Source: an uncultured Aliarcobacter sp.
GTDB taxonomy: Bacteria > Campylobacterota > Campylobacteria > Campylobacterales > Arcobacteraceae
DNA length: 6,564 nucleotides
NCBI GenBank assembly: GCA_947629065.1
Contig: CANRCH010000097.1
Coordinates: 1 to 6,564, forward strand
Reading direction: 5' to 3'
The notes below the pieces were generated by a model. It had not been told where the DNA came from. It did not search any database and saw nothing but the letters and a program-made list of their open reading frames with translations. The stretch's first letter is position 1, and each line of letters starts with the position of its first letter. Position numbers and translations under genes: made by a program. Positions 1 through 6,531 of this stretch are shown one piece after another.

Positions 1-22
1 TTTTAGGTGCAGGCTTCTTCAT
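1..22 (-). CDS. IS5-family transposase, first seven codons only (runs off the window)
   Basis: The minus-strand ATG at 22-20 opens a frame reading M-K-K-P-A-P-K before the window ends. This is how I remember the transposases of the IS903/IS17 group of the IS5 family beginning. These are DDE enzymes that cut and rejoin the ends of their own element; none of the catalytic domain is visible here. There is no clear Shine-Dalgarno sequence before the ATG. A perfect TATAAT lies at 34-29 on the same strand, only six bases before the start codon, so transcripts starting there would be almost leaderless; I find no good -35 box at normal spacing. The start codon also lies in a predicted hairpin (see 11-49). 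Whether the full transposase is intact cannot be told. Confidence 0.7.
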
Positions 23-49
23 CTGGAAATTATATTGCTAAAGAAGCCC
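11..49 (-). promoter_or_regulatory. Hairpin over the transposase start codon
   Basis: An 8-bp perfect inverted repeat (12-19 with 41-48) extends to an 11-bp RNA stem when two G-U pairs and one A-U pair are added (11-21 with 39-49). The U and G of the transposase start codon lie in the stem, with a 17-nt loop. A transcript entering the IS from outside would contain both arms. A transcript starting just after the TATAAT at 34-29 would lack the first arm. This is the arrangement by which some IS elements silence read-through expression, as known for IS10 and IS50; the role here is inferred. Confidence 0.4.
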
Positions 50-59
50 TCAAGAATAG

Positions 60-76
60 CTTTGTGCAACAAAGCC
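60..76 (-). repeat. Terminal inverted repeat of the IS element
   Basis: GGCTTTGTTGCACAAAG on the minus strand, outermost base at 76. It resembles IS903/IS17-type ends and is itself an imperfect palindrome (CTTTGT...ACAAAG). The partner repeat is outside the window. Confidence 0.7.
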
Positions 77-129
77 TGTTTCAAGTGAAAGCGAGTGTTT
101 TGTTCTATGCATCATGGAACCATTCTGGT

Positions 130-159
130 TTGTTTTAGTGTATACCATTGAAGTATGAT
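130..159 (+). promoter_or_regulatory. Weak candidate sigma-70 promoter for gmtZ-gmtX
   Basis: TTGTTT (130-135) and TATGAT (154-159) are separated by 18 bp. The -10 matches consensus at five of six positions, the -35 only at its first three. Transcription would start near 166, about 50 bases before gmtZ. In DNA this AT-rich, chance matches are common. In other GMT modules the genes follow gmtY closely, so a promoter here would matter only if the IS has cut gmtZ off from its usual transcript. Confidence 0.25.
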
Positions 160-204
160 GAGAATTGATGTAACTCATTATGTGCGAAGATCTACAAACT
201 GGCT

Positions 205-208
205 AGGA
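205..208 (+). promoter_or_regulatory. Ribosome binding site of gmtZ
   Basis: AGGA lies eight bases before the ATG at 217. The frame is open upstream only back to the stop at 166-168 and holds no ATG, GTG or TTG in that stretch, so 217 is the first usable start and this site supports it. Confidence 0.6.
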
Positions 209-216
209 AAATAGCA

Positions 217-3200
217 ATGTTAAAAGCAGTTGATAACAGTGATAAATTGGTGAAGGAGGTAAATCAAGAGATAGTCATTTGGGAAAACTATGCAGATGAT
301 TGGCTAAAGACTAAAGATAAGGGGATAAAGGATAAGCGTGCAGCTTTAAAAATATTTATAGAAAACTTCCTGAGTCTTAAGATAAAAAAACTATCTGAAA
401 TAAATATTTTTTTGATTGATATAAAAAATAATAGAGAAAGATTTGAAGGAAACTTGAATAAATATTTTGCGCATCTTACTCAAAAAAACAAAACATTATA
501 TAAAAACAATATTTTAAGTTTTTTAGACTGGGTGAGTGAAGCAGTTGGTACTGAAAGTCCCTTCGCTCAGAATGAAATACTAGATTGGTTTGAACATACA
601 GGGGGAACAAATTGGAAAGATTGGTCACATTATCTTAATGAATATAATAATCTACACGTGATAAAAAGATGGAAAGATATTAAATACTTATTTAAGTATA
701 TGATATTTGAAAATGCTGAATTTTCAGATGTATATTTCTTTCTTAATGAAAAAAAAGGTTCAACTCAAATAATTAAAAAGGAACTTATAACCATATTGAG
801 GAGTAAAACAAAATTAACAATAAAAACAATTTGGAGTTATGCTAATTCAGGAGAACATTTTTTAAATTGGTTATTAGAAAAATATTATTCACAATTAATA
901 GAAAGTCAAGAGAGTCTTAAAAAAAGAAAGTTACAAGAAGATAACTTTATTGTTAATGAGTCTGGTGATAATTGGATCAGTATACAAAATTTAGTTAATG
1001 AATGGCTTTGTGAACAAAGTAAAGATATAAGTAAAGATAAAGGCTGTTTTAAAAGATTTTTTAAAAATATTTCACAACAAGGTTTAAATCCTGATAATTT
1101 TTTTGAAATTTTCAATAACTACAAAGGTTATGATTACTTATTTAGTTTGATGGATAGTGCTGAAAATCTAAGTAAAAAATTTATAAATGGGCAATGTGTC
1201 ATTATAATAAATTTTTGTGATTGGCTGATCCTTAAGAAAAAATTACCACTATTAAAAAGTGAAATTATTAATCCATATAAAAAAAGAAACAGATCATTTC
1301 TATCAGACTTTGAAAGTAATACAGGGGATTTTTTCAAAGATTGGATTAATATGGCAGAAAAATGGATTTCTTTAGATAAAAATAAGATGCCAATTAAAAA
1401 AAGAGTTATAAAAATTTTCTTTTGCCAATACTTAATTAATAATAAAGATCTATGCTCTGATATAAATTTATATATAAGGAAAATCGAGGAAAAAAAGATA
1501 TTAATAGAAGATATATATGAAGTGATTTTCACTAAGGAACATAAACATACAGTGGTATCTATAAGAATTATAAATAAGATTATGGAATTTATAAAGTTTA
1601 TTGGTGAATATAAGAATAATTTAAATATTGAAATAGCATTTTCAAGAGATTACTTTAGATGGTTAGTTCTTGAAAATGGGGATATATGGAATGAATGGAG
1701 AAATCTTGCAAATGAATGGCTAAGTTTATCAAAAGATAGTCTTGAGTATAGGAAGACAGCTTTAACTCTTTTTTTTGAATCTTTTTTATTGAAAAATAAA
1801 GAGAATAAACAGCTTTCTGAATTATTTAAAAACCCTAATATTGATATTAATGAGCTTGTAAAATACTTAAAAATTGAAAGTAGTGCTAATGAAAAAGTTA
1901 TAAAAAGATATGTTAATTATATCGTTAGATTTCTAGATTGGATAATAGCTACTAAATTGAATGGAGAGGTTTGTAATCCATTCTTTTATCTTTCTAGTGT
2001 TGATAAAGAACCAGTTCATACATACATTAAAAATCTAGGAAAGGGGTGGGAATTTTGGTCTAAATATGTGGAAGAATGGATAAAATTACAAGATTATACT
2101 TCGCAAGTAAAATCCGTACCTGTTATAAGAAAGTTTATAAAATATTTAAATTATGAAACACCATTTAGATATGATGTTAATGCACTTTTAAATCCTGAAT
2201 TTTGTCAAAGTTATGTTACAAGAAAAAAGTATAAATATTTTTTAACTAAAAATGGTGTAAGTGAAGGAAGAGCTAATTCTAATATTGCTATAATAACAAA
2301 CTTTATTAATTGGGTTGTTTTAAAGAATGATATTTGGAGAAATCCAATTGCTCCTATTGATAAATCAAAGTTTTTTGTTGATTGGTTTGTGGTTGAATAT
2401 GGTAATGAGTGGGAGCAGTGGTGTAAGTTTGTTGATGAGTGGCTTAAGATTAAGGAAATAAAAATAGCTAGATCCGCTATTATTTATTTTATGGAAAAAT
2501 TTCTTATAAATCATCAATATTCTAATGTAGATTTATTTTTTAACGACTTAACCAAATATGAAGATTATAAAAATAATCTTAAAATTATACTTGATGATAA
2601 AGCTGATAATTTATCGAGGATTTATCATAGATATATTTGTGAGTTGAATTCATGGATTTTTCATAAATTTTATAGTTCTTTAAGGTATGAAACCTTAGAA
2701 CCTCCTTTCGGTAGAGTTACTAGAGTTATAAGAAAAGATGCAGAAAATTTTGAATGGTTTATTAGCACATATGGAGATGAATGGTCAGAATGGGCAAATT
2801 TAGCGTATGAGTGGATTAATAGTATAGACAAAGGAAAAGATACTAGAATAACTAGCATATCAAATTTCTTTGAATATTATCTGATTACCTTTCCTTCTGG
2901 TTCAAAAGTTGAGTCATTCTTCTGTGGTTTGGATGGCTTGAATCCTTCTGCTGAAGAATTTAAGGAAAAAGTATTTAACTTTCTTCAAACTGAAACAAAG
3001 TACATTACAGTTTATAGACATTGTGTACGTTTTTTTGACTGGATTTTGAATAAAAAGTTTAATGTTAATGGATTCAATAACTTTATAAATCCATTTGGGG
3101 AGTTAAAAGTCTTAGATGGGCGTAGTGATGATGTAAAGTTTTCATGGTTGACTGAACAATATGGTGTCCAATGGGAGCAGTGGCGATATTTAGCTAATGA

Positions 3201-5655
3201 GTGGATATTAGGCTTTAAAGGTGGACTGAGCCAAAGAATGCGTGCATTAGCTATTTTTCTTGAAAATTACTTAGCTATCAATAATTCCGAAATATATGAT
3301 GTAGAAAGATTTTTTAATATTGATAACGCATGGAATCCAACTTCAGTAGATCTTAAGAAATGTATTATTAAATCAACAAAAATATCAATTGAAAGTGATA
3401 TTCATCAAAATATTAACTACATTGTTGAGTTTATAGACTGGGTGTTAATCAATCATCTTTGTTATGAAAATGATTTTGGTTATATGGTTCCTATGTATCA
3501 GAATCCATTGGAAAGAAAGAATACATTTAGAAATTTAAACGAAACTGTTTATAGTCCTTTACCTTATAAATACATTTGTAATTTACGTAAAAAAATCTGT
3601 CCTAATGAATTTGGTAGTTTTACAGATTGGGAATGGGCACAAAATACTACTAATAAAATATACGGAGGATCATGGTTTGATGTAGATGAAAATATTATAA
3701 ATTTTAATGACAAAGATTGTGTTTGGCGGAAAGTTTTATATACCAAAGCAGGTAAAAAAGATCATAAATATCAGCTTTGGTCGCCAGTAGCTGCTGTTGC
3801 ATTGTTTGTAAAACTGAATTTACCTTTACGTACTTATCAGGTTCGTATGTTGGACAGTGGTGAAGGAGATATTGAACGATTTGAAAATAATCTTTGGAAT
3901 AAAAATAATGCACCTTTATCCAAATTTAGACTTAATCAAGGTGTTTTTAAAAAAATTATTGATCTTTATTCTGATGATATTTCTACTGGTTTTTATATAA
4001 ATACAAATAAAACTGCTGATATGCGAAAAAATAAGGGTAAGTCAGGATATACAATTCCTTGGGAAAATAGGGTTGTTCTATTTTGGTTAGAAAAATTAAG
4101 AAATTGGCAAGAAAAGTACAATCCAATACAAGAGCCTACACCTTGTAAAAGTCTAGAAATAAAACATATAGGCCAGAAAAAATCAGAATATGCTTTAGAG
4201 AAGATGGGTGATGTTTGTTTTTTATTTCGTCATGCAGCTGCTGATAATTTAGAAGATAGAAAAAAACCTATTTTTGATAGCACTCTCAACACACTATGGA
4301 CTAAACTTTTAAAAGATTTTGAGGAAGATTTATACTCTTCAGGTCATACTTTTAAAGATGGTAAAAAAATCAACTTCGTTGAGGTTATTCAAACTGAAGA
4401 TAGATTTAGGCTAAAAGTATTATTTCCACTACATAGTCTACGCGTCTCTCTTATCACAAGCTACTTAATGGAAGGTAATATTCCATTACCGATCATTTCA
4501 AAATTGCTTGCAGGACATTCCAGTCTTTTGATGACAATGTATTATGCTAAATTAACTCCTACGGTCATGCAGGAAAAAATATCTGAGGCTGAGGAGCTAA
4601 TTGAGGCTTCTAGTGATAAAAATCTTGCCCTTTTTTTGCGGGATCATGAAATAAAAGATATTGTTGAAAGTACAGCATTTAGAGATACAAATGCAATTAG
4701 TGCAATATTAAAAGTTAAAAATCCATTAAGTTGGGAGCTAAAAAGTTATGGGATATGTTTAGCAGCAGGAAATAGGATTCCAACTACAGAAGGTATCGAG
4801 AATAGAAATATTGCGGGCTGTTGGAATGGTGGTGATCTAATTGATGATTATGAAAAATTAGGAACTAAAAATTATCAACAAGTACCCCATGGAGCTGAAA
4901 ATTGTGTTCGTTGCAGATGGTTTATTACGAATGCTCATTATTTGCCTCAATTAGTAGCACATTTTAATATCCTTAGTTATAAAGCTACTTTATGCGCACA
5001 AGCAGCTAGAAAAGCTAGTGACAAAATTAAGTTACTTGAAGAAGAACAATACAATTGTGAAAAAAATGGAATTACTTTTAATAAATTTAATGATTTAGAT
5101 CGATTAATGGTCGAAAATAAAACTGAATTATGTGAAGCAGATGAATATTGTAAAGATATTGTAGCAACAATTGATTTGATTAATAAAATAACAAAAATTG
5201 AAAAAAGCAGAGGTTCTGAAGATCAATCTCAAAAAATTGTTTCTGTTGGTAGTGAAGCGGATATTCGATTTGTTTTTGAAGAGACATATTCTGAACTGTT
5301 ACAACTTTGTTTAATTTGTGATGATGCTGAGATTTATCCAGAATTAAAAAATCAAATTAATAAAACTCCTGCTATAGAAAAGAGAACTCGGTTATTAAGT
5401 CAAATATTAATGAAAAAAGGATTTTTTCCAAATATTTTAGATTTAGATGAAGATCAACAACTTTATACTATTAATGAGATATTGAGAAATATGGTTAAAT
5501 TAACTGATAAACAGTCAAAAGTTGAGAGTTATAGGACTGTTATTGATCAACTGGAATCAAATTCTTTTGAAATTGAAAATTTTTTCTTTCCTGATACTAA
5601 AAATATTGTGGATACAGTTCTAAAAGTAGAGTTTAACGTAGAGGAGGATGTTTAA
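217..5655 (+). CDS. gmtZ: GmtZ-like Gamma-Mobile-Trio integrase (VPA1269 family), giant tyrosine recombinase
   Basis: An intact 1812-residue protein, probably a DNA strand-exchange enzyme of the GMT mobile-island module. Residues 11-1100 hold nine diverged repeats of about 120 residues, with tryptophans in a W-x2-W-x6-W pattern at the head and an F-x-D-W motif near the end of each. Residues 1180-1455 are the tyrosine-recombinase catalytic domain: Arg I at R1205 (LPLR), a Lys candidate near K1275, H1406-x-x-R1409, G-H1434 and the nucleophile Y1443, nine residues after H1434 as usual. A tail follows with C1514, C1535 and C1563-x-x-C1566, then RWFIT and AHFN..SY, which I associate with VPA1269/GmtZ proteins. 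The rest (about 1590-1812) is mostly charged and helical, with no domain I know. The start at 217 is supported by AGGA at 205-208. gmtX follows two bases after the stop. No signal peptide or membrane segment is apparent, so it is presumably cytoplasmic. The recombinase call is firm; the gmtZ name rests on remembered motifs and gene order. Confidence 0.8.
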   Translation: MLKAVDNSDKLVKEVNQEIVIWENYADDWLKTKDKGIKDKRAALKIFIENFLSLKIKKLSEINIFLIDIKNNRERFEGNLNKYFAHLTQKNKTLYKNNILSFLDWVSEAVGTESPFAQNEILDWFEHTGGTNWKDWSHYLNEYNNLHVIKRWKDIKYLFKYMIFENAEFSDVYFFLNEKKGSTQIIKKELITILRSKTKLTIKTIWSYANSGEHFLNWLLEKYYSQLIESQESLKKRKLQEDNFIVNESGDNWISIQNLVNEWLCEQSKDISKDKGCFKRFFKNISQQGLNPDNFFEIFNNYKGYDYLFSLMDSAENLSKKFINGQCVIIINFCDWLILKKKLPLLKSEIINPYKKRNRSFLSDFESNTGDFFKDWINMAEKWISLDKNKMPIKKRVIKIFFCQYLINNKDLCSDINLYIRKIEEKKILIEDIYEVIFTKEHKHTVVSIRIINKIMEFIKFIGEYKNNLNIEIAFSRDYFRWLVLENGDIWNEWRNLANEWLSLSKDSLEYRKTALTLFFESFLLKNKENKQLSELFKNPNIDINELVKYLKIESSANEKVIKRYVNYIVRFLDWIIATKLNGEVCNPFFYLSSVDKEPVHTYIKNLGKGWEFWSKYVEEWIKLQDYTSQVKSVPVIRKFIKYLNYETPFRYDVNALLNPEFCQSYVTRKKYKYFLTKNGVSEGRANSNIAIITNFINWVVLKNDIWRNPIAPIDKSKFFVDWFVVEYGNEWEQWCKFVDEWLKIKEIKIARSAIIYFMEKFLINHQYSNVDLFFNDLTKYEDYKNNLKIILDDKADNLSRIYHRYICELNSWIFHKFYSSLRYETLEPPFGRVTRVIRKDAENFEWFISTYGDEWSEWANLAYEWINSIDKGKDTRITSISNFFEYYLITFPSGSKVESFFCGLDGLNPSAEEFKEKVFNFLQTETKYITVYRHCVRFFDWILNKKFNVNGFNNFINPFGELKVLDGRSDDVKFSWLTEQYGVQWEQWRYLANEWILGFKGGLSQRMRALAIFLENYLAINNSEIYDVERFFNIDNAWNPTSVDLKKCIIKSTKISIESDIHQNINYIVEFIDWVLINHLCYENDFGYMVPMYQNPLERKNTFRNLNETVYSPLPYKYICNLRKKICPNEFGSFTDWEWAQNTTNKIYGGSWFDVDENIINFNDKDCVWRKVLYTKAGKKDHKYQLWSPVAAVALFVKLNLPLRTYQVRMLDSGEGDIERFENNLWNKNNAPLSKFRLNQGVFKKIIDLYSDDISTGFYINTNKTADMRKNKGKSGYTIPWENRVVLFWLEKLRNWQEKYNPIQEPTPCKSLEIKHIGQKKSEYALEKMGDVCFLFRHAAADNLEDRKKPIFDSTLNTLWTKLLKDFEEDLYSSGHTFKDGKKINFVEVIQTEDRFRLKVLFPLHSLRVSLITSYLMEGNIPLPIISKLLAGHSSLLMTMYYAKLTPTVMQEKISEAEELIEASSDKNLALFLRDHEIKDIVESTAFRDTNAISAILKVKNPLSWELKSYGICLAAGNRIPTTEGIENRNIAGCWNGGDLIDDYEKLGTKNYQQVPHGAENCVRCRWFITNAHYLPQLVAHFNILSYKATLCAQAARKASDKIKLLEEEQYNCEKNGITFNKFNDLDRLMVENKTELCEADEYCKDIVATIDLINKITKIEKSRGSEDQSQKIVSVGSEADIRFVFEETYSELLQLCLICDDAEIYPELKNQINKTPAIEKRTRLLSQILMKKGFFPNILDLDEDQQLYTINEILRNMVKLTDKQSKVESYRTVIDQLESNSFEIENFFFPDTKNIVDTVLKVEFNVEEDV
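247..3516 (+). repeat. Nine tandem ~120-residue repeats in the GmtZ N-terminal arm
   Basis: Approximate units by residue: 11-120, 121-240, 241-360, 361-479, 480-599, 600-720, 721-844, 845-974, 975-1100. The last residue of the leading motif falls at W29, Y143, W263, W383, W501, W621, W742, W866 and W996, steps of 114 to 130. Repeats 5-9 share a head like YG.EW..W..LA.EW, a helix with R..A...F.E.YL, an F-x-D/N-W motif in most, and often NP(F) at the end. The closing motif occurs at W105, W218, W336, W575, W699, W813, W942 and W1075; repeat 4 has FIKF (458-461) instead. The pattern of aromatic-rich helices before a catalytic domain suggests repeated SAM-like core-binding domains; that identity is inferred. 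The DNA copies are strongly diverged, so the duplication is old. Confidence 0.8.
3754..4581 (+). other. Tyrosine-recombinase catalytic domain of GmtZ
   Basis: Residues about 1180-1455. R1205 in LPLRTYQVR fits Arg I, which is followed in the family by an acidic stretch; here that stretch is MLDSGEGD. K1275 in KGKSGYTIPW fits the beta-hairpin Lys. HSLR at 1406-1409 gives His and Arg II. LLAGHSS at 1430-1436 gives the second His, and Y1443 in MYYAK is the likely nucleophile; the neighbouring Y1442 is the alternative. All expected catalytic positions are occupied, so the enzyme looks active. By eye this region is less AT-rich than the repeat arm. Confidence 0.8.
4744..4986 (+). other. Cys-rich module after the GmtZ catalytic domain
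   Basis: Residues about 1510-1590 carry C1514, C1535, C1563 and C1566 plus H1558, with GG after the second Cys, then RWFIT and AHFNILSY. Four spaced cysteines, two of them in C-x-x-C, suggest a structural metal site. Simple tyrosine recombinases end soon after the catalytic Tyr, so this is an added domain. Metal binding is inferred. Confidence 0.5.
5642..5647 (+). promoter_or_regulatory. Strong ribosome binding site of gmtX inside the end of gmtZ
   Basis: AGGAGG, a full Shine-Dalgarno match, overlaps the last codons of gmtZ (encoding E-E-D-V) and lies ten bases before the gmtX ATG at 5658. Ribosomes finishing gmtZ stop at 5653-5655, directly on this site, which favours translational coupling. 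It is a much stronger site than the AGGA before gmtZ, so GmtX may be made in excess over GmtZ. Confidence 0.7.
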
Positions 5656-5657
5656 AT

Positions 5658-6308
5658 ATGAATGATCAATATGAAGAGTATTTACAAGAGCTTCTTGAGG
5701 GTAAGGACTCTAGAACGGCTAAATCTCTAAATAAACTTAATGGACTTTTAAAAAACCATTATGAATCTGGTGAAACAGAATATTCAATTGCCCATATTGG
5801 GAGATTATCAAAAGCTTCAGGTGGTATTGGTGAAGTAAGTATACGTAATCAATCTGGAAAACATTATCAACAACTTATCCAATATTGGAAAAATAGAGCC
5901 GAAGATGATTTTCAAAAAAAACCTGTAAGTGAATTAAAAGATGTAACTCAGAAAGAAATAGAGCTTATTAAAGATAATGTAAGTAATGTACTTGCCCGAA
6001 GTTACATATTCTCAGTTATTTCTGAGCGGAATAGATTGCGTAAAGAAATACAAAATTTAAAAAATTCTTTGAAAAATAATTATCTAATTTCACTAGAAGA
6101 TTCCAGTAGCACTAAGATTAAAGAAACTAAAGTACTAACTCCATTAGAAGTCAAAGCTTTAAAAGATGTTTTAGATAATAACAGTAATTTTTTAAGAAAA
6201 TATTGGACTATTCATGAGAATGGTTCTGTCGATAATGAAGAAGGCGAACAACTGTTTAAAGCTGGATTTATGAATGCTGTGAAAAAAATTTTGGAAAATG
6301 AAACTTAG
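5658..6308 (+). CDS. gmtX: GmtX-like Gamma-Mobile-Trio accessory protein, probable DNA-binding with coiled coil
   Basis: A 216-residue protein encoded two bases after gmtZ and presumably co-transcribed. Residues about 18-78 hold a helical segment and the motif S-x-x-x-I-G-R-L-S-x-x-x-G-G followed by S-I-R-N-x-x-G-x-x-Y-x-x-L-I-x-x-W, which looks like a helix-turn-helix or winged-helix fold and which I recall from GmtX proteins. Residues about 119-140 (SERNRLRKEIQNLKNSLKNN) form a likely short coiled coil. The C-terminal part (158-214), beginning LTPLEVKAL and containing LFKAGFMNAVKKIL, looks like a separate helical domain of unknown role. The layout of HTH then coiled coil resembles TnpC (DUF6262-type) of Tn554, which assists two tyrosine recombinases, so an accessory or regulatory role in recombination is plausible; this is analogy, not shown homology. 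The start is set by AGGAGG at 5642-5647. The frame is intact. Confidence 0.75.
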   Translation: MNDQYEEYLQELLEGKDSRTAKSLNKLNGLLKNHYESGETEYSIAHIGRLSKASGGIGEVSIRNQSGKHYQQLIQYWKNRAEDDFQKKPVSELKDVTQKEIELIKDNVSNVLARSYIFSVISERNRLRKEIQNLKNSLKNNYLISLEDSSSTKIKETKVLTPLEVKALKDVLDNNSNFLRKYWTIHENGSVDNEEGEQLFKAGFMNAVKKILENET

Positions 6309-6467
6309 GTGTAAAGTTATAGGTTAAGTGCTTTCAGGATATCTTTTGTTACATTTTGGTCAGTGTACTTATTAAGATAATTGTCAGATTGTTATGACTA
6401 CATTCTTATAGAAATTGATTTATATATCATTTTTATATGTTTTTTTTATTTAAATTTATTGAGTTCA

Positions 6468-6497
6468 TTGAAAAATATAGAAATATTTACTTATTAT
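6468..6497 (+). promoter_or_regulatory. Candidate promoter reading out of the window
   Basis: TTGAAA (6468-6473) and TATTAT (6492-6497) are 18 bp apart, and the -10 matches five of six positions. The predicted start near 6504 would place the palindrome at 6510-6531 immediately downstream, where an operator could sit. Chance matches are frequent in DNA of this composition, and no downstream gene is visible to support it. Confidence 0.25.
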
Positions 6498-6509
6498 ATG
6501 ATTTATACG

Positions 6510-6531
6510 CTAGATAACTTATCTTATCTAG
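6510..6531. repeat. Perfect 8-bp inverted repeat with 6-bp centre (CTAGATAA-CTTATC-TTATCTAG)
   Basis: Arms 6510-6517 and 6524-6531 are perfect reverse complements around CTTATC. The ATAA-6 bp-TTAT core has the spacing of Xer/dif-type tyrosine-recombinase sites, where two inverted arms flank a six-base crossover region. Match to the known XerC and XerD arms outside ATAA/TTAT is poor, so it is not a canonical dif or pdif site. Alternatives are a weak AT-rich terminator (followed by TATATATTTTATAT) or an operator for a downstream promoter. Confidence 0.45.

Larger units (their letters stand above)
1..76 (-). mobile_element. End of an IS5-family (IS903/IS17-like) insertion sequence, cut by the window edge
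   Basis: Read on the minus strand from base 76, the sequence starts GGCTTTGTTGCACAAAG, the kind of terminal inverted repeat found in the IS903 group of IS5-family elements. A start codon follows 54 bases in, and the encoded peptide begins MKKPAPK, which matches my recollection of the N-terminus of this transposase group in Acinetobacter-type elements. The IS therefore extends leftwards out of the window and its promoter-proximal end abuts the GMT region. IS903-group elements usually make 9-bp target duplications, so TGTTTCAAG at 77-85 is the candidate duplicated target; the other copy would lie beyond the far end of the IS. The family call rests on a short stretch only. Confidence 0.75.
77..216. 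other. Spacer between IS end and gmtZ, no recognisable gene
   Basis: All three plus-strand frames are broken by stops (for example TGA at 86-88, TAG at 136-138, TGA at 166-168). No fragment resembles the C-terminus of a tyrosine recombinase, so no remnant of gmtY is visible. By eye, the first half (77-150) is noticeably less AT-rich than gmtZ, which could mean it has a different origin from the trio genes. The only functional signals I can propose are the weak promoter at 130-159 and the gmtZ ribosome binding site at 205-208. Confidence 0.5.

Noticed and set aside
50..148. 32-residue minus-strand frame (starts MVYTKTNQNG) crossing the IS boundary at 76/77
   Set aside because: Its end lies in the IS inverted repeat, so the frame is a chance fusion of flank and IS. 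The flank part could be a remnant of a host gene, but I do not recognise it.
77..216. Remnant of gmtY in the spacer
   Set aside because: All frames carry stops, and the longest open pieces (about 20 to 26 codons) show no HxxR, GH or catalytic Tyr motif.
253..259. AAGGAGG, a strong Shine-Dalgarno-like sequence early in gmtZ
   Set aside because: No in-frame ATG, GTG or TTG follows at suitable spacing, and a later start would cut into the first repeat. It encodes K-E-V in the leader.
906..1532. Two minus-strand open frames (906-1115 and 1134-1532)
   Set aside because: They lie entirely inside the repeat arm of gmtZ. Their Leu/Ile/Ser/Phe-rich translations are what the complement of Lys/Asn-rich AT codons gives, and neither resembles a known protein.
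2670..3913. Minus-strand open frames at 2670-2858, 3564-3746 and 3704-3913
   Set aside because: All are short and antisense to well-supported gmtZ coding sequence with recognisable motifs.
6422..6447. Possible terminator: run of eight T preceded by TATATA...TATAT
   Set aside because: The stem would have only four or five A-T pairs and no G-C pair, too weak for an intrinsic terminator call.
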